Part shown: positions 21,348 to 30,386 of the stretch, in pieces | Position numbering within the stretch: position 1 is the first letter of the stretch | Layout: every line of letters begins with the position of its first letter | Assembly (NCBI GenBank): GCA_963805255.1 | Contig: CAWDTK010000022.1 | Location: 1 to 64,000, forward strand | DNA: 64,000 bases | Reading direction: 5' to 3' | From: Bog-532 sp963805255 | GTDB lineage: Bacteria; Actinomycetota; Actinomycetes; Streptosporangiales; Streptosporangiaceae | Translations under genes and position numbers: made by a program | The notes under the pieces: generated by a model | What the model saw: only the letters and a program-made list of their open reading frames with translations | Databases searched by the model: none | Told to the model about the DNA's origin: nothing

Positions 21348-21820
21348 ATGAGGTATCCCGATGGCGGCGGGCTGTCCGCTCAGGGACGGGCCCGCCGGGA
21401 GAAGCTGCGGCTTCAGGCCGCGCAGATGTTCGAGCAGGGAATCGAGTCGGTGCAGGTGGCCCGGTGCCTGCGGGTCAGCGCCAAGCCGGCGTACCGGGGC
21501 GGCGGCGTGGTGCGGGTCGGCGGTGAGGCTGCGCTGGCATCCCGGGGCGGCGGGGCGGCTCGATGGGCGGGCAGTTGACCCGGCTGCGGGCCGCGCTGGA
21601 CCTCGGCGCGGCGGCGTACGGCTGGGGTGAGGATCAGCGGTGGACGCTGGCCCGGGTCACGGCGCTGATGGCCCGGCTGTTCCACATGCACTACACGCTG
21701 CGGGGCACGTCGTACCGACTGCACCGGATGGGGTTCAGCCCGCAGGTCCTGGTGCACCGCGCGGCGGAACGCGATGAGGCCGTGATCGCGGCGGACGGGG
21801 ACCTGGGCGAAGGTCTGATA
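21348..21820 (+). pseudogene. IS630-family transposase, 5' part only, frameshifted
   Basis: MRYPDGGGLSAQGRARREKL and AAQMFEQGIESVQVARCLRV form the helix-turn-helix region. After a frame change near 21,500, TRLRAALDLGAAAYGWGEDQ, RVTALMARLFHMHYTLRGTS and YRLHRMGFSPQVLVHRAAER follow. Similarity stops near 21,820, before the DDE catalytic domain. It is an inactive remnant. Confidence 0.75.
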
Positions 21821-21931
21821 CGGCATAAATGGAGAATTGGCCGTATATCGGAAAGTCATTTATATCGACCCCTTGCCATTATGATGAGCAGCGTAAATGC
21901 TTTTATGACTGGCTTGCCGGGTTAGGTAGAG

Positions 21932-23614
21932 GTGAATGCCACGTTTGCTAAGGCTGCGACCGTCTTGCTGATAGCGCTCTTTGGCACGCTCCTGGTGGTC
22001 GCGGTGGCCGCCATCGGAATACTGGGCATCCGGTCGGCCACGTACCAGGGAAAGGTAATCGCGGGCGGCGAGCTCGAGACCGCGGTGGTGACGAGCCAGG
22101 TGGCCCGGGAGATGGACGCGGCGTACGCCGCCGGCGAGGACGCCCTGCGGGCCGCCGATCCCGCGACGAGGTCCCGGCTTCTCGGCACGCTCTACACCGG
22201 CCTGGTCCCCGCGGTCGACGCGCACCTCTTCTCGCTGGAACAGCTGCACATCGGCGATCCGGCGGCCGAATATGCGGACCTGGAGCTGTTCATCCGGCAG
22301 TGGACCGCCGTCCGTAACCTGCTCAGCCCGGCGGACCTGACGGCCCAGCCGTCCGCGGCGCTCGCGGGCCGGCTGACGGCCGCCTACTAGCCGGTGAGCG
22401 CCCACCTTGACCGCCTGATCCTGAAGGAGCTTAACGACGGACGCACCGATCACGCGGTCGCGTCCACGGCCGCGGACCGGGCCACCGTTCTCATCCTCGG
22501 TTCGGCGGCCGCGGGTATCGGGATCGCCTGGTTCTTCCTGTGGTACGAGATCCGGCGCGTGCGCCGGAGCCTGGAGCCTGTCCAGGACCAGGCGGAGTTC
22601 GCCGATACCCTGCAGATCGCGAACGGCGAGGACGAGGCGCACCGCCTCCTGCAGCGCCACCTCGAGCGCACGCTGCCGGCCACCGCGGCCGTGGTGCTCA
22701 ACCGGAACAACAGCGCGGACCGACTGGAGGCGGTCACGCCCCTGCCGCCCGGCTCGCCGCTGGCGGGGACGTTGCGCGGCGCGGAGCCGCGCTCGTGCCT
22801 GGCGGTGCGGTCCGGCCGGATGCACAGCGAGGGCGGAGGGCGGCCGCCCCTGCTGTCCTGCCCGGTGTGCGCTCAGGTGCCCGGTGCCTCGTCGTGCGTT
22901 CCGCTCATGGTCGGCGGCGAGGTGATCGGCTCCGTCCTGCTCAACCGCCCAGCCCCCTATTCGCAGGCCGAGGAACGGCGGATCCGCGAGTCGGTCAGCC
23001 AGGCGGCGCCCGTCCTGGCGAACCTCCGCAACCTGGCCGTCGCGCAGATCCGCGCCGCGACCGACGGCCTGACCGGGCTGCCCAACAAGCGGGCGGTCAC
23101 GGACGCGCTGAAGCGGACGTTCGCGCAGGCCACTATGACGAAGGCGCCGCTCGCGCTGCTCCTGCTCGACCTCGACCACTTCAAGCAGGTCAACGACCAG
23201 TACGGGCATGCCACGGGGGACCAGGTCCTGGCGAGTGTCGGCGCCGCGTTGCGCAGCATGCTGCGGGCCCGGGACTTCGCCGGGCGCAACGGCGGGGAGG
23301 AGTTCGCGGTCCTGCTGCCCGGCACCGATATCGCCGCGGCCCTCGAGATCGCCGAGCGTGTCCGGGCGACGATCGCCGAGGTCACCCTGCCGGGCACCGA
23401 CGTGCCGGTCACGGTCTCCGTCGGCGTCGCTGGCTTCCCCGACCACGCCAGCTCGCTGGAGCGGCTCGACCGGCTCGCCGACGCCGCGCTGTACGTCGCC
23501 AAGCGGCAGGGCAGGAACCGGGTCGAACTGGCCTCCGTCGACGCCGGGCACGACCTTCCCGGGCCCGTCCTGCCCGAGGCGGCCGTGAACGGTTCCGGTC
23601 CCGTGTCCATGTAA
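21932..23614 (+). pseudogene. membrane-associated diguanylate cyclase split by an in-frame amber codon
   Basis: GTG 21,932 starts a transmembrane segment (TVLLIALFGTLLVVAVAAIG), then an extracytoplasmic four-helix sensor domain. TAG at 22,388-22,390 follows TAAY and is followed in the same frame by PVSAHLDRLILKELNDGR, so one CAG to TAG change would explain it. The second half has a helix (RATVLILGSAAAGIGIAWFF), a GAF-like domain with SCPVCAQV, and a GGDEF domain with DGLTGLPNKRAVTDALKR, LLDLDHFKQVNDQYGHATGD and an active-site NGGEEF. GTG 22,394 could restart translation of the cyclase half (406 residues). The family makes c-di-GMP. Confidence 0.8.
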
Positions 23615-23756
23615 CCCATGCTGCGGACGGCCCACAGATCGGGGAAGGCCGGCTTGGCAACGATGGTCCCCAGGTAGGTGGCGCCGGCCGAGCCGCCGGT
23701 GCCTGGCCGGCCGCCGATCGTCCGCTCCACCATGGCCAGCTGGATCGTGCTCATCT
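23612..23756 (-). pseudogene. tryptophan 2,3-dioxygenase C-terminal fragment
   Basis: The minus strand reads AMVERTIGGRPGTGGSAGAT then YLGTIVAKPAFPDLWAVRS. This matches the conserved KynA C-terminus (VER.IG...GTGGSSG..YL......FP.LW.VR), which supplies part of the haem/substrate site. No upstream catalytic region is found and the frame runs into the cyclase gene without a stop. Confidence 0.55.
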
Positions 23757-23759
23757 TCG

Positions 23760-24289
23760 ACGATATCGACGGCCGCCGCGCCGCTCCCATCCTGACGCCC
23801 TGCCCCGTCGCCGCGGCGCCGCCCGCCTCCAGCGAACTGGCCGGGCTGGTTCACGGCTGGCGCGAACTGGCCGCTGATCCGCCGGCCTGGACGCCTGGGC
23901 CCGCCGCAATCTCACCCGCCTGGCCAGGCTGGAAACCGGCTGGCTGGCGGTGGTCCAAAAATTCGGCTGTCCATTCGATGGCCATCTGGCGAGTTGGCCG
24001 GGCTGGGTAGGGGTTGTTCTTCATCCCTATGGGAAAACTCGGTATCACTCTGCTGATCCCCTTGGTTGCGGGCTCCGGGTCACAGTTCGGTGGTCCACTC
24101 GATCATCAGGCGTCGGCTTGAGTTGACTGTTTGCCATTTGGAGTGGCACGCCCCCCCGGAACCCCCCCGCTGCGGTACCTCGCCGATACACCGGCCGCTC
24201 ACCAGGCCAGAGGCCTGGTTCGCTGGGCCGGTACGGTCGCCTCGCCGTAACCCGTGTGCGGTGCTCGCCGTAAGCCGCGCCGGCGGCGC
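23760..24289. other. no intact gene; degenerate sequence
   Basis: Two related segments near 23,962 and 24,089 (minus strand MAIEWTAEF and MIEWTTEL) look like duplicated starts of one decayed gene. Nothing else is recognisable. Confidence 0.4.
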
Positions 24290-26122
24290 TTATTCGACTG
24301 TGACGCTCTTGGCCAGGTTGCGGGGCTTGTCGATGTCGCGGCCCAGCTTGGCCGCCATGTGGTAGGCGAACATCTGCAGCGGGATCGTGAGCAGGATCGG
24401 GTCCAGCTCCGGCGTGCAGTGCGGGACGCGGATCACCGCGTCGGCCAGGTCGGAGGGCAGGTCGCCGCTGGTCACGGCGATAACTGGACCGCCGCGCGCC
24501 TTGATCTGCTCGATCGTGGAGATGTTCTTGCTCAGCAGCTCATCGCCGGGGACCAGGACCACGCTGGGCATGCTCGCGTCGATCAGGGCCAGCGGCCCGT
24601 GCTTCAGCTCGGAGGACTGGTACGCCTCGGCGTGCACGTAGGAGATCTCCTTAAGCTTCTGGGCGCCCTCGCGCGCCACCGGCCAGGCGCGGACCCGCCC
24701 GATGAAGAACATGTGCTCCGCGCCGGCGAACTGGCCGGCGATCGTGGCGATGTTGTCCTCCTGGGCCAGCACGTGATTGATCTGATCCGGGAGAGCCCGC
24801 AGGCCGGCCACGATCCTGGCTCCCTCGGCCGCGGACATGTCGCGGACCCGGCCGATCAGCAGGCCAAGCAGGGCGAACGAGGCCGCCATGTTGGTCAGCG
24901 CCTTCGTGGAGGCGACGGCGATCTCCGGGCCGGCGTGCAGGAACACACCGCTGCCGCATTCCCGCGCGATCGCGCTGCCGACCACGTTGACGGCGCCGAG
25001 GACCTGACCGCCCTTCCGCTTCAGTTCCTGGACGGCCATCAGCGTGTCCAGCGTCTCGCCGGACTGGCTGATCGCGATGTAGAGGGTGTCGGGGTCGACC
25101 ACCGGGTTCCGGTACCGGAATTCCGACGCGGGCTCGGCGTCCGCGGGAACCCTGGACAGCTCCTCGACCAGGACGGCCCCCATCTGCCCGGCGTAGTAGG
25201 CCGATCCGCAGCCGAGAAACTTGACCCGCCGGACCGAGCGGAGCTGGCGGGCGTCCAGGTTGATGCCGCCGAGGCGCGCGGTGGCGAACCGCTCGTCGAG
25301 CCGGCCACGGAGCACACGGCACAGCGCTTCCGGCTGTTCGTGAATCTCCTTGCGCATGAAGTCCTCGTACGGGCCCAGCTCGTAGTCGTCCGCGTCGGCC
25401 TCGACGGTGGTCGGCGTCTTGCTCGTGCTCTGGTTGTCCAGCGTGCGCGTCTGGTAGCCGTTGGCGCGCACCGTGGCCACCTCGGCGTCGTCGAGGTAGA
25501 CGACCTGCTGGGTGTGCCGGACTATCGCGGCGATGTCGGAGGCGATGAACATCTCGCTCTCCCCGATGCCGAGCACGATCGGGCTGCCGTTACGCGCCAC
25601 CACCAGCTCGCCGGGGCGGCGCACGTCCAGGACGAGCAGACCGTAGGTGCCCTCGACGCGGCTCAGCGCGCGCAGGACGGCGTCCTCCAGGGATACCCCG
25701 GGCCCGCCCTCGGTCACCTCGGCCGCGATGAGGTGCGCCAGCGCCTCGGTGTCGGTGTCGGAGACGAGCGGGACGCCGGCCGCGGTCAGCTGATCACGCA
25801 ACTGCTCCGCGTTCTCGATGATGCCGTTGTGCACCACGGCGATGTTGCCCGCGGCGTCCAAGTGCGGGTGGGCGTTGACCTCGTTCGGCTCGCCGTGCGT
25901 CGCCCACCGGGTGTGACCGATACCGACAGTGCTGCGGCCCCGGCCGCTGACCCGTTCCCGGAGGTCTTGCACCCGCCCGGCGGTCTTGGTGACCTGGAGC
26001 TTGCCCCGGTAGACGACCGCCAGGCCGGCGGAGTCATACCCGCGGTACTCCAGCCGGCGCAGCCCCTCCAGCAGCATGGGCACGGCCTCCCGGCGGCCGA
26101 CGTAGCCCACGATTCCGCACAT
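24290..26122 (-). CDS. glmS: glutamine--fructose-6-phosphate aminotransferase (isomerizing)
   Basis: A 610-residue protein of the usual family length. The N-terminal Ntn glutaminase domain starts MCGIVGYVGRREAVPMLLEG with the catalytic Cys2, and contains GIGHTRWATHGEPNEVNAHP and HNGIIENAEQLR. Two SIS isomerase domains follow (CGSAYYAGQMGAVLVEEL; SQSGETLDTLMAVQELKRKG; ELKHGPLALID), ending DKPRNLAKSVTVE. It makes glucosamine-6-phosphate for peptidoglycan. It is followed, in the reverse direction, by the degenerate 24 kb region. The small 92-residue gene lies 21 bp upstream. Confidence 0.97.
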   Translation of the reverse strand: MCGIVGYVGRREAVPMLLEGLRRLEYRGYDSAGLAVVYRGKLQVTKTAGRVQDLRERVSGRGRSTVGIGHTRWATHGEPNEVNAHPHLDAAGNIAVVHNGIIENAEQLRDQLTAAGVPLVSDTDTEALAHLIAAEVTEGGPGVSLEDAVLRALSRVEGTYGLLVLDVRRPGELVVARNGSPIVLGIGESEMFIASDIAAIVRHTQQVVYLDDAEVATVRANGYQTRTLDNQSTSKTPTTVEADADDYELGPYEDFMRKEIHEQPEALCRVLRGRLDERFATARLGGINLDARQLRSVRRVKFLGCGSAYYAGQMGAVLVEELSRVPADAEPASEFRYRNPVVDPDTLYIAISQSGETLDTLMAVQELKRKGGQVLGAVNVVGSAIARECGSGVFLHAGPEIAVASTKALTNMAASFALLGLLIGRVRDMSAAEGARIVAGLRALPDQINHVLAQEDNIATIAGQFAGAEHMFFIGRVRAWPVAREGAQKLKEISYVHAEAYQSSELKHGPLALIDASMPSVVLVPGDELLSKNISTIEQIKARGGPVIAVTSGDLPSDLADAVIRVPHCTPELDPILLTIPLQMFAYHMAAKLGRDIDKPRNLAKSVTVE

Positions 26123-26143
26123 GTACGCGTCTCCTCCCCGTGT

Positions 26144-26422
26144 TCAGCCGTAGACGATCCGGCGGAGCTGGCGCTGCGACAGCGCCGGCGCCCCGAACCT
26201 TCGCGTCGTCATCTCGGCGGAGATGACCACCCAGATCTCGGCATTCTTGAATTGCCGGAGCCTCAGCTCGTGGTGCCGCCGGCGGACGTAGTCCTCGACG
26301 GTTTCGTCGAAGTACGCCAGCACATCCGTGATGACCCGCGCGGCGGTGGCGTACGGCAGGCCCGTCGACACCGTGACGTAACGGATCAGGTCGGGCTCCG
26401 CAGACGGAAGCGGCTCCGGCAT
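26144..26422 (-). CDS. 92-residue conserved hypothetical protein upstream of glmS
   Basis: ATG 26,422: MPEPLPSAEPDLIRYVTVST, then GLPYATAARVITDVLAYFDE and DYVRRRHHELRLRQFKNAEI. It looks like a small helical, possibly DNA-binding protein (helix-rich, Arg-rich). Its stop is 21 bp before the glmS ATG, so co-transcription is likely. No named family is recognised. Confidence 0.6.
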   Translation of the reverse strand: MPEPLPSAEPDLIRYVTVSTGLPYATAARVITDVLAYFDETVEDYVRRRHHELRLRQFKNAEIWVVISAEMTTRRFGAPALSQRQLRRIVYG

Positions 26423-26657
26423 GGCCCTAATGTGCCAGCACCGGCCGCTTAAGGCAACTTCCTGCCCGAAATCGGGCATTATTCGCACTATTTTCCTCCG
26501 CGATTGGCCCAGGAAAGCATACCCGGCTAAGATCCGCCGCGCGCGGGAGCGGCGAGCCGCGCGCGGGCTGGGGGGCGGCACGTGGCGGCCGGCCGGGGAG
26601 ATATCCGGCGGGGAGGCTGGGTCCGGATCGGCCCGGACGGCACGGCCAGAAACGGCA

Positions 26658-26692
26658 ATGCCCGTGTCCCCAGCGAGCGGGGGCACGGGCAT
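26658..26692 (-). terminator. strong 14-bp-stem hairpin downstream of rho
   Basis: atgcccgtgtcccc (26,658-26,671) and gggggcacgggcat (26,679-26,692) pair over 14 positions with a single T-G wobble and a 7-nt loop. It lies 23 bp past the rho stop codon and is well placed to end rho transcription. Confidence 0.8.
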
Positions 26693-26714
26693 CACGATGT
26701 AACCGGGCGCTGCC

Positions 26715-28808
26715 TCAGGAATTGAGCGTGGTCTTCTGCACCTGAAGCAGGAACTCGGCGTTGCTCTTGGTTTCCCGCATCCGCTCCATCAGGAGTTCAA
26801 GCGCCTGCTGCGGGTCGAGCGCGTGCAGCACCCGGCGGAGCTGCCAGATGATCTTCAGCTCGTCGGCGGCCATCAGGATCTCCTCCTTACGGGTGCTGGA
26901 GGCGTCCACGTCCACCGCGGGGAACAGCCGCTTGTCGGCGAGCTCACGGCGGAGCCGGAGCTCCATGTTGCCGGTGCCCTTGAACTCCTCGAAGATGACC
27001 TCGTCCATCCGTGAGCCGGTCTCGATCAGCGCCGTGGCCAGGATGGTCAGCGAGCCGCCGTTCTCGATGTTTCGCGCGGCGCCGAAGAACCGCTTCGGCG
27101 GGTACAGCGCGGTGGAGTCCACACCACCGGACAGGATCCGGCCGCTGGCCGGCGCCGCCTGGTTGTAGGCGCGGCCGAGGCGGGTGATGGAGTCCAGCAG
27201 AACGACCACGTCGTGGCCCATCTCGACCAGGCGCTTGGCGCGCTCGATGGCCAGCTCCGCGACGGTCGTGTGGTCGTCGGCGGGGTGGTCGAAGGTGGAG
27301 TGGATCACCTCACCCTTGACCGTGCGCTGCATGTCGGTGACTTCCTCGGGACGCTCGTCGACGAGGACGACCATGAGGTGGCACTCGGGGTTGTTCCTGG
27401 TGATCGCGTTGGCGATCGCCTGCAGGATCATCGTCTTGCCGGCCTTGGGCGGCGATACGATCAGGCCGCGCTGGCCCTTCCCGATCGGGCAGATCAGGTC
27501 CATGATCCGGGTGGTCATGATGCCGGGCTCAGTCTCCAGCCGGAGCCGGTCCTGCGGGTACAGCGGGACCAGCTTGGAGAATTCGACCCGGGACCGGGAC
27601 TGCTCGGGGTCGAGCCCGTTCACCTTGTCCAGGCGGACCAGCGCGTTGAACTTCTCCCGCCGCTCGCCATCGCGTGGCTGGCGCACGGCGCCCTCGATGA
27701 CGTCGCCCTTGCGCAGGCCGTAACGGCGCACCTGGGACAGGGACACATACACATCGTTCGGGCCGGGCAGATAGCCGGTCGTCCGGACGAACGCGTAATT
27801 GTCGAGAACGTCGAGGATGCCCGCGATCGGGATCAGCACGTCGTCTTCGGTGACCGTCGGCTCGGGCTCGCCGCCCGGGCCGCGCTCGCGGCGCCGGTTG
27901 CGGTTGCGGAACCGGTCACGGCTGCGGCGGCGGCCCTGGCCGTCGCCGTCGTCGTCGCCGCGGTAGGACTGGTCGCCACCGGACGGCTGCGCGGCGGCCG
28001 GCTCACGGCTGTCACCGCGCTCACCACGGTCGCGGCCCTCGCCGCGCTCACCGCGGTTGCTGTCGCGGCCGTTGCCGTCCCGGCCATCGCGGCCGTTCTC
28101 GCCGCGCCCGCGGGACTGCTGGGTGTCAGCGCGGCCATTGTTGCCCCGGCGGCGGCGGTCGCTGCGCGGCCCGTCAGCGGCCTGCTGGCCGTCACCGCGG
28201 CCTGCCTCGGTCGCCATCTCCTGGGCCGCCTGGGAGGCCTGCGCGGCCCGGTCCTCGCCCGAGGGGCCCGATGGGGCCTGGTCGAAGCTGAGCTGCTGGC
28301 TGCCGGCGTCGCCGCGGCTTGAAGTCGGCACGCCATTGCCGTTGGCCCGCGAGTTGCGGCTGATGCCGGTTTCCGTGGATGTCTGTGGTTCCATGGCGTC
28401 CTGCTCAAGGGGGCGAGACGCGTCGGCTCCCGCAGACGCGACCCGCGAGGCTGAAACTTCGGTGCGGCCGACGCCGGTGCCGGCCCGGGAAGCGCGGCGC
28501 GGCTCGTCGGTGGCGCCGCCCTGCTTCTCCTGGATCGCCGCGATCAGCTGGCTCTTGCGCATGCGGGCCGTACCCGCGATCCCCATCTGCTGCGCGACCT
28601 GCTGCAATTCGGGCAGCAGCAGTGCGGAAAGACCCGTCCCCTGACGGCGGCGCCCCCTGGCCGCCGCGGCACCTTCCGACCCGGCTGGCGCCCTAGACCC
28701 GGTGTGGGAACCCTCGAGGTCGGCGTTCTCCTGGGACGCCGGACGACCGAGGGGGGTTTCCCCGGGCGCATCCGGTGCGCCGCTGGGAAATTCGGTGGTG
28801 TCGCTCAC
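26715..28808 (-). CDS. rho: transcription termination factor Rho
   Basis: GTG 28,808 is chosen because GGAAGGA lies just upstream; longer in-frame starts exist to 28,886. The N-terminal Rho-N helix domain (LSALLLPELQQVAQQMGIAG, then MRKSQLIAAIQEKQGG) is followed by a ~230-residue insert rich in Arg, Gly, Asp and Asn, characteristic of high-GC actinobacteria. The OB-fold cold-shock RNA-binding domain (ILDVLDNYAFVRTTGYLPGP) and the RecA-type ATPase follow, with IVSPPKAGKTMILQA (Walker A), VVLVDERPEEVTDMQRTV and LLDSITRLGRAYN. The end is NAEFLLQVQKTTLNS. It is a hexameric RNA helicase. Confidence 0.97.
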   Translation of the reverse strand: MSDTTEFPSGAPDAPGETPLGRPASQENADLEGSHTGSRAPAGSEGAAAARGRRRQGTGLSALLLPELQQVAQQMGIAGTARMRKSQLIAAIQEKQGGATDEPRRASRAGTGVGRTEVSASRVASAGADASRPLEQDAMEPQTSTETGISRNSRANGNGVPTSSRGDAGSQQLSFDQAPSGPSGEDRAAQASQAAQEMATEAGRGDGQQAADGPRSDRRRRGNNGRADTQQSRGRGENGRDGRDGNGRDSNRGERGEGRDRGERGDSREPAAAQPSGGDQSYRGDDDGDGQGRRRSRDRFRNRNRRRERGPGGEPEPTVTEDDVLIPIAGILDVLDNYAFVRTTGYLPGPNDVYVSLSQVRRYGLRKGDVIEGAVRQPRDGERREKFNALVRLDKVNGLDPEQSRSRVEFSKLVPLYPQDRLRLETEPGIMTTRIMDLICPIGKGQRGLIVSPPKAGKTMILQAIANAITRNNPECHLMVVLVDERPEEVTDMQRTVKGEVIHSTFDHPADDHTTVAELAIERAKRLVEMGHDVVVLLDSITRLGRAYNQAAPASGRILSGGVDSTALYPPKRFFGAARNIENGGSLTILATALIETGSRMDEVIFEEFKGTGNMELRLRRELADKRLFPAVDVDASSTRKEEILMAADELKIIWQLRRVLHALDPQQALELLMERMRETKSNAEFLLQVQKTTLNS

Positions 28809-29310
28809 TAATGGTCCTTCCATTACGATCCTCGGCCGGTCCTGCGGCCGATCGGCTGGGCGCCGCGCTCTGGCGGTGCCAGGCATAGATTCGCGCTTCC
28901 CTGATATGCGTCATTACCCTGGCGCTTGGGATGTTCCTCCATGAGATGTGCCGTGCGCCCGCAGCCGAGCCAGAGAAACCCAGGCGCGCTCACGCGGCCA
29001 CCCGCCTGAGTTCCCGGATCCCGCTCGCCTGCCAACCCGTCCTCGCCCGGGAACCGGGCGGGAACGGAAAGAGCTAACTGACGCAATGCCGGGGGGCCAC
29101 TGCCTGACCACGGCAACGGTAGCTGCCGGGTCACATATGGCTGATGAGCACCTGCCCCGCACCGGAGCACCGGGTGCAACACCCAGCCTAACACCACGAG
29201 AGCCCACCGCATTCCCTCACCCGTATCCAAGTGTCGCGGAAGAGGGCGACCAGCATGCACGGGATGGATATCGCGTCCGGCCGCCGAAGGCACATGTACT
29301 ACTGGCGTGG
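28809..29310. other. rho leader / thrB-rho intergenic region, no gene seen
   Basis: About 500 bp lie between the thrB stop and the rho start on the same strand. Open frames are present but none has family features. The length suits a rho promoter plus a long leader. Confidence 0.4.
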
Positions 29311-30375
29311 TCACTGGGGTGTGCCGCCTGCGAGAACTGAGCCTGGCGTTACGGACTGGATGGTAGCGCCTCGCCGGTCGACGTCAAGGACGCTTATATC
29401 CCAGGCAATACCCATTTCGTGCGTGGTTGAATCCAGGACATCGAGGCCAGTCACGCCGGCGGCCTCCGCTGACTCGGCCGCTGATCCCGGCCTGACCAGG
29501 AACGCAAGTACGGAGGGGCCTGCCCCTGACACCACGGCGGGGACGCCGGCCTCGCGTAGCCGCCGGACCAGATCCGCGGTCACCGGCATCACCCCGGCCC
29601 GGTACGGCTGGTGCAGCCAGTCCCGGGTCGCCTCGAGCAGAGCACCCGGCGCGCTGGTGAGCGCGGCGACAAGCAGGGCACTGCGGGCGGCGCTGGCCAC
29701 CGCGTCGGCGTGCGGGACCGATGCCGGCAGCATGCCCCGGGCCGTTTCGGTGGCGAGCGGCTCCGGCGCGACGAGTACCACCGGGACGACGCTGTGCAGC
29801 GGGGACAGCCGGGTCGCCTGTGCGCCGCCGTCGCCGGTCCACGCGATCGTCAGCCCGCCGAGCAGGCACGCCGCCACGTTGTCGGGATGGCCCTCCAGTT
29901 CGGACGCCAGGCTGAGCACGGCACCGGCCGGCAGCCGCCCGGCTCCATCGTCCACGAGCGCGCGAGCGGCCAGGATGCCGGAGACGATCGCCGCCGCGGA
30001 CGAGCCGAGCCCCCGCCCGTGCGGGATGCGGTTGGCGCAGCGCAGCGCGAGGCCGGCTGGCTGGCCATCCAGCAGGCCGAACGTTTCGCGCATGGCCCGG
30101 ACCACCAGATGGCCCTCACCCACCTGGGCGGTGGCTTCTCCCTGGCCGGCGACCTCGATCGTGAGGCCCGGGCGGTCGATGCGCGCCTCTACCACGTCGT
30201 ACAGGGAGAGCGCGAGGCCGAGCGCGTCGAACCCCGGCCCGAGGTTGGCGCTGGTGGCGGGGACACGGACCCGGACGGGTCCCGCGTGCCCGGCGGCCTC
30301 AGCATGGCCGGCAGGTCCCGCGCGGCCGGCGGGCCGGGCGTGGCCGTCCGCGCTTTCCCGCCGGGGACTGGTCAT
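29311..30375 (-). CDS. thrB: homoserine kinase
   Basis: ATG 30,375 (MTSPRRESADGH). Residues 10-35 are an Ala/Gly/Pro/His-rich insert (RPAGRAGPAGHAEAAGHAG) before the GHMP kinase fold starts at VRVRVPATSANLGPGFDALG. The ATP loop is IPHGRGLGSSAAAIVSGILA, with EGHPDNVAACLLGGLTIAW and the C-terminal AVVSGAGPSVLAFLV. It phosphorylates homoserine for threonine synthesis. It lies 11 bp downstream of thrC and is the last gene of the nrtL-lysA-hom-thrC-thrB run. Confidence 0.95.
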   Translation of the reverse strand: MTSPRRESADGHARPAGRAGPAGHAEAAGHAGPVRVRVPATSANLGPGFDALGLALSLYDVVEARIDRPGLTIEVAGQGEATAQVGEGHLVVRAMRETFGLLDGQPAGLALRCANRIPHGRGLGSSAAAIVSGILAARALVDDGAGRLPAGAVLSLASELEGHPDNVAACLLGGLTIAWTGDGGAQATRLSPLHSVVPVVLVAPEPLATETARGMLPASVPHADAVASAARSALLVAALTSAPGALLEATRDWLHQPYRAGVMPVTADLVRRLREAGVPAVVSGAGPSVLAFLVRPGSAAESAEAAGVTGLDVLDSTTHEMGIAWDISVLDVDRRGATIQSVTPGSVLAGGTPQ

Positions 30376-30386
30376 CCGCGAGGCCC

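Noticed and set aside
23962..24110. Short direct duplication around the IEWT motif
   Set aside because: Alignment over about 30 bp is imperfect and both copies lack a continuing gene; mentioned only in the region note.
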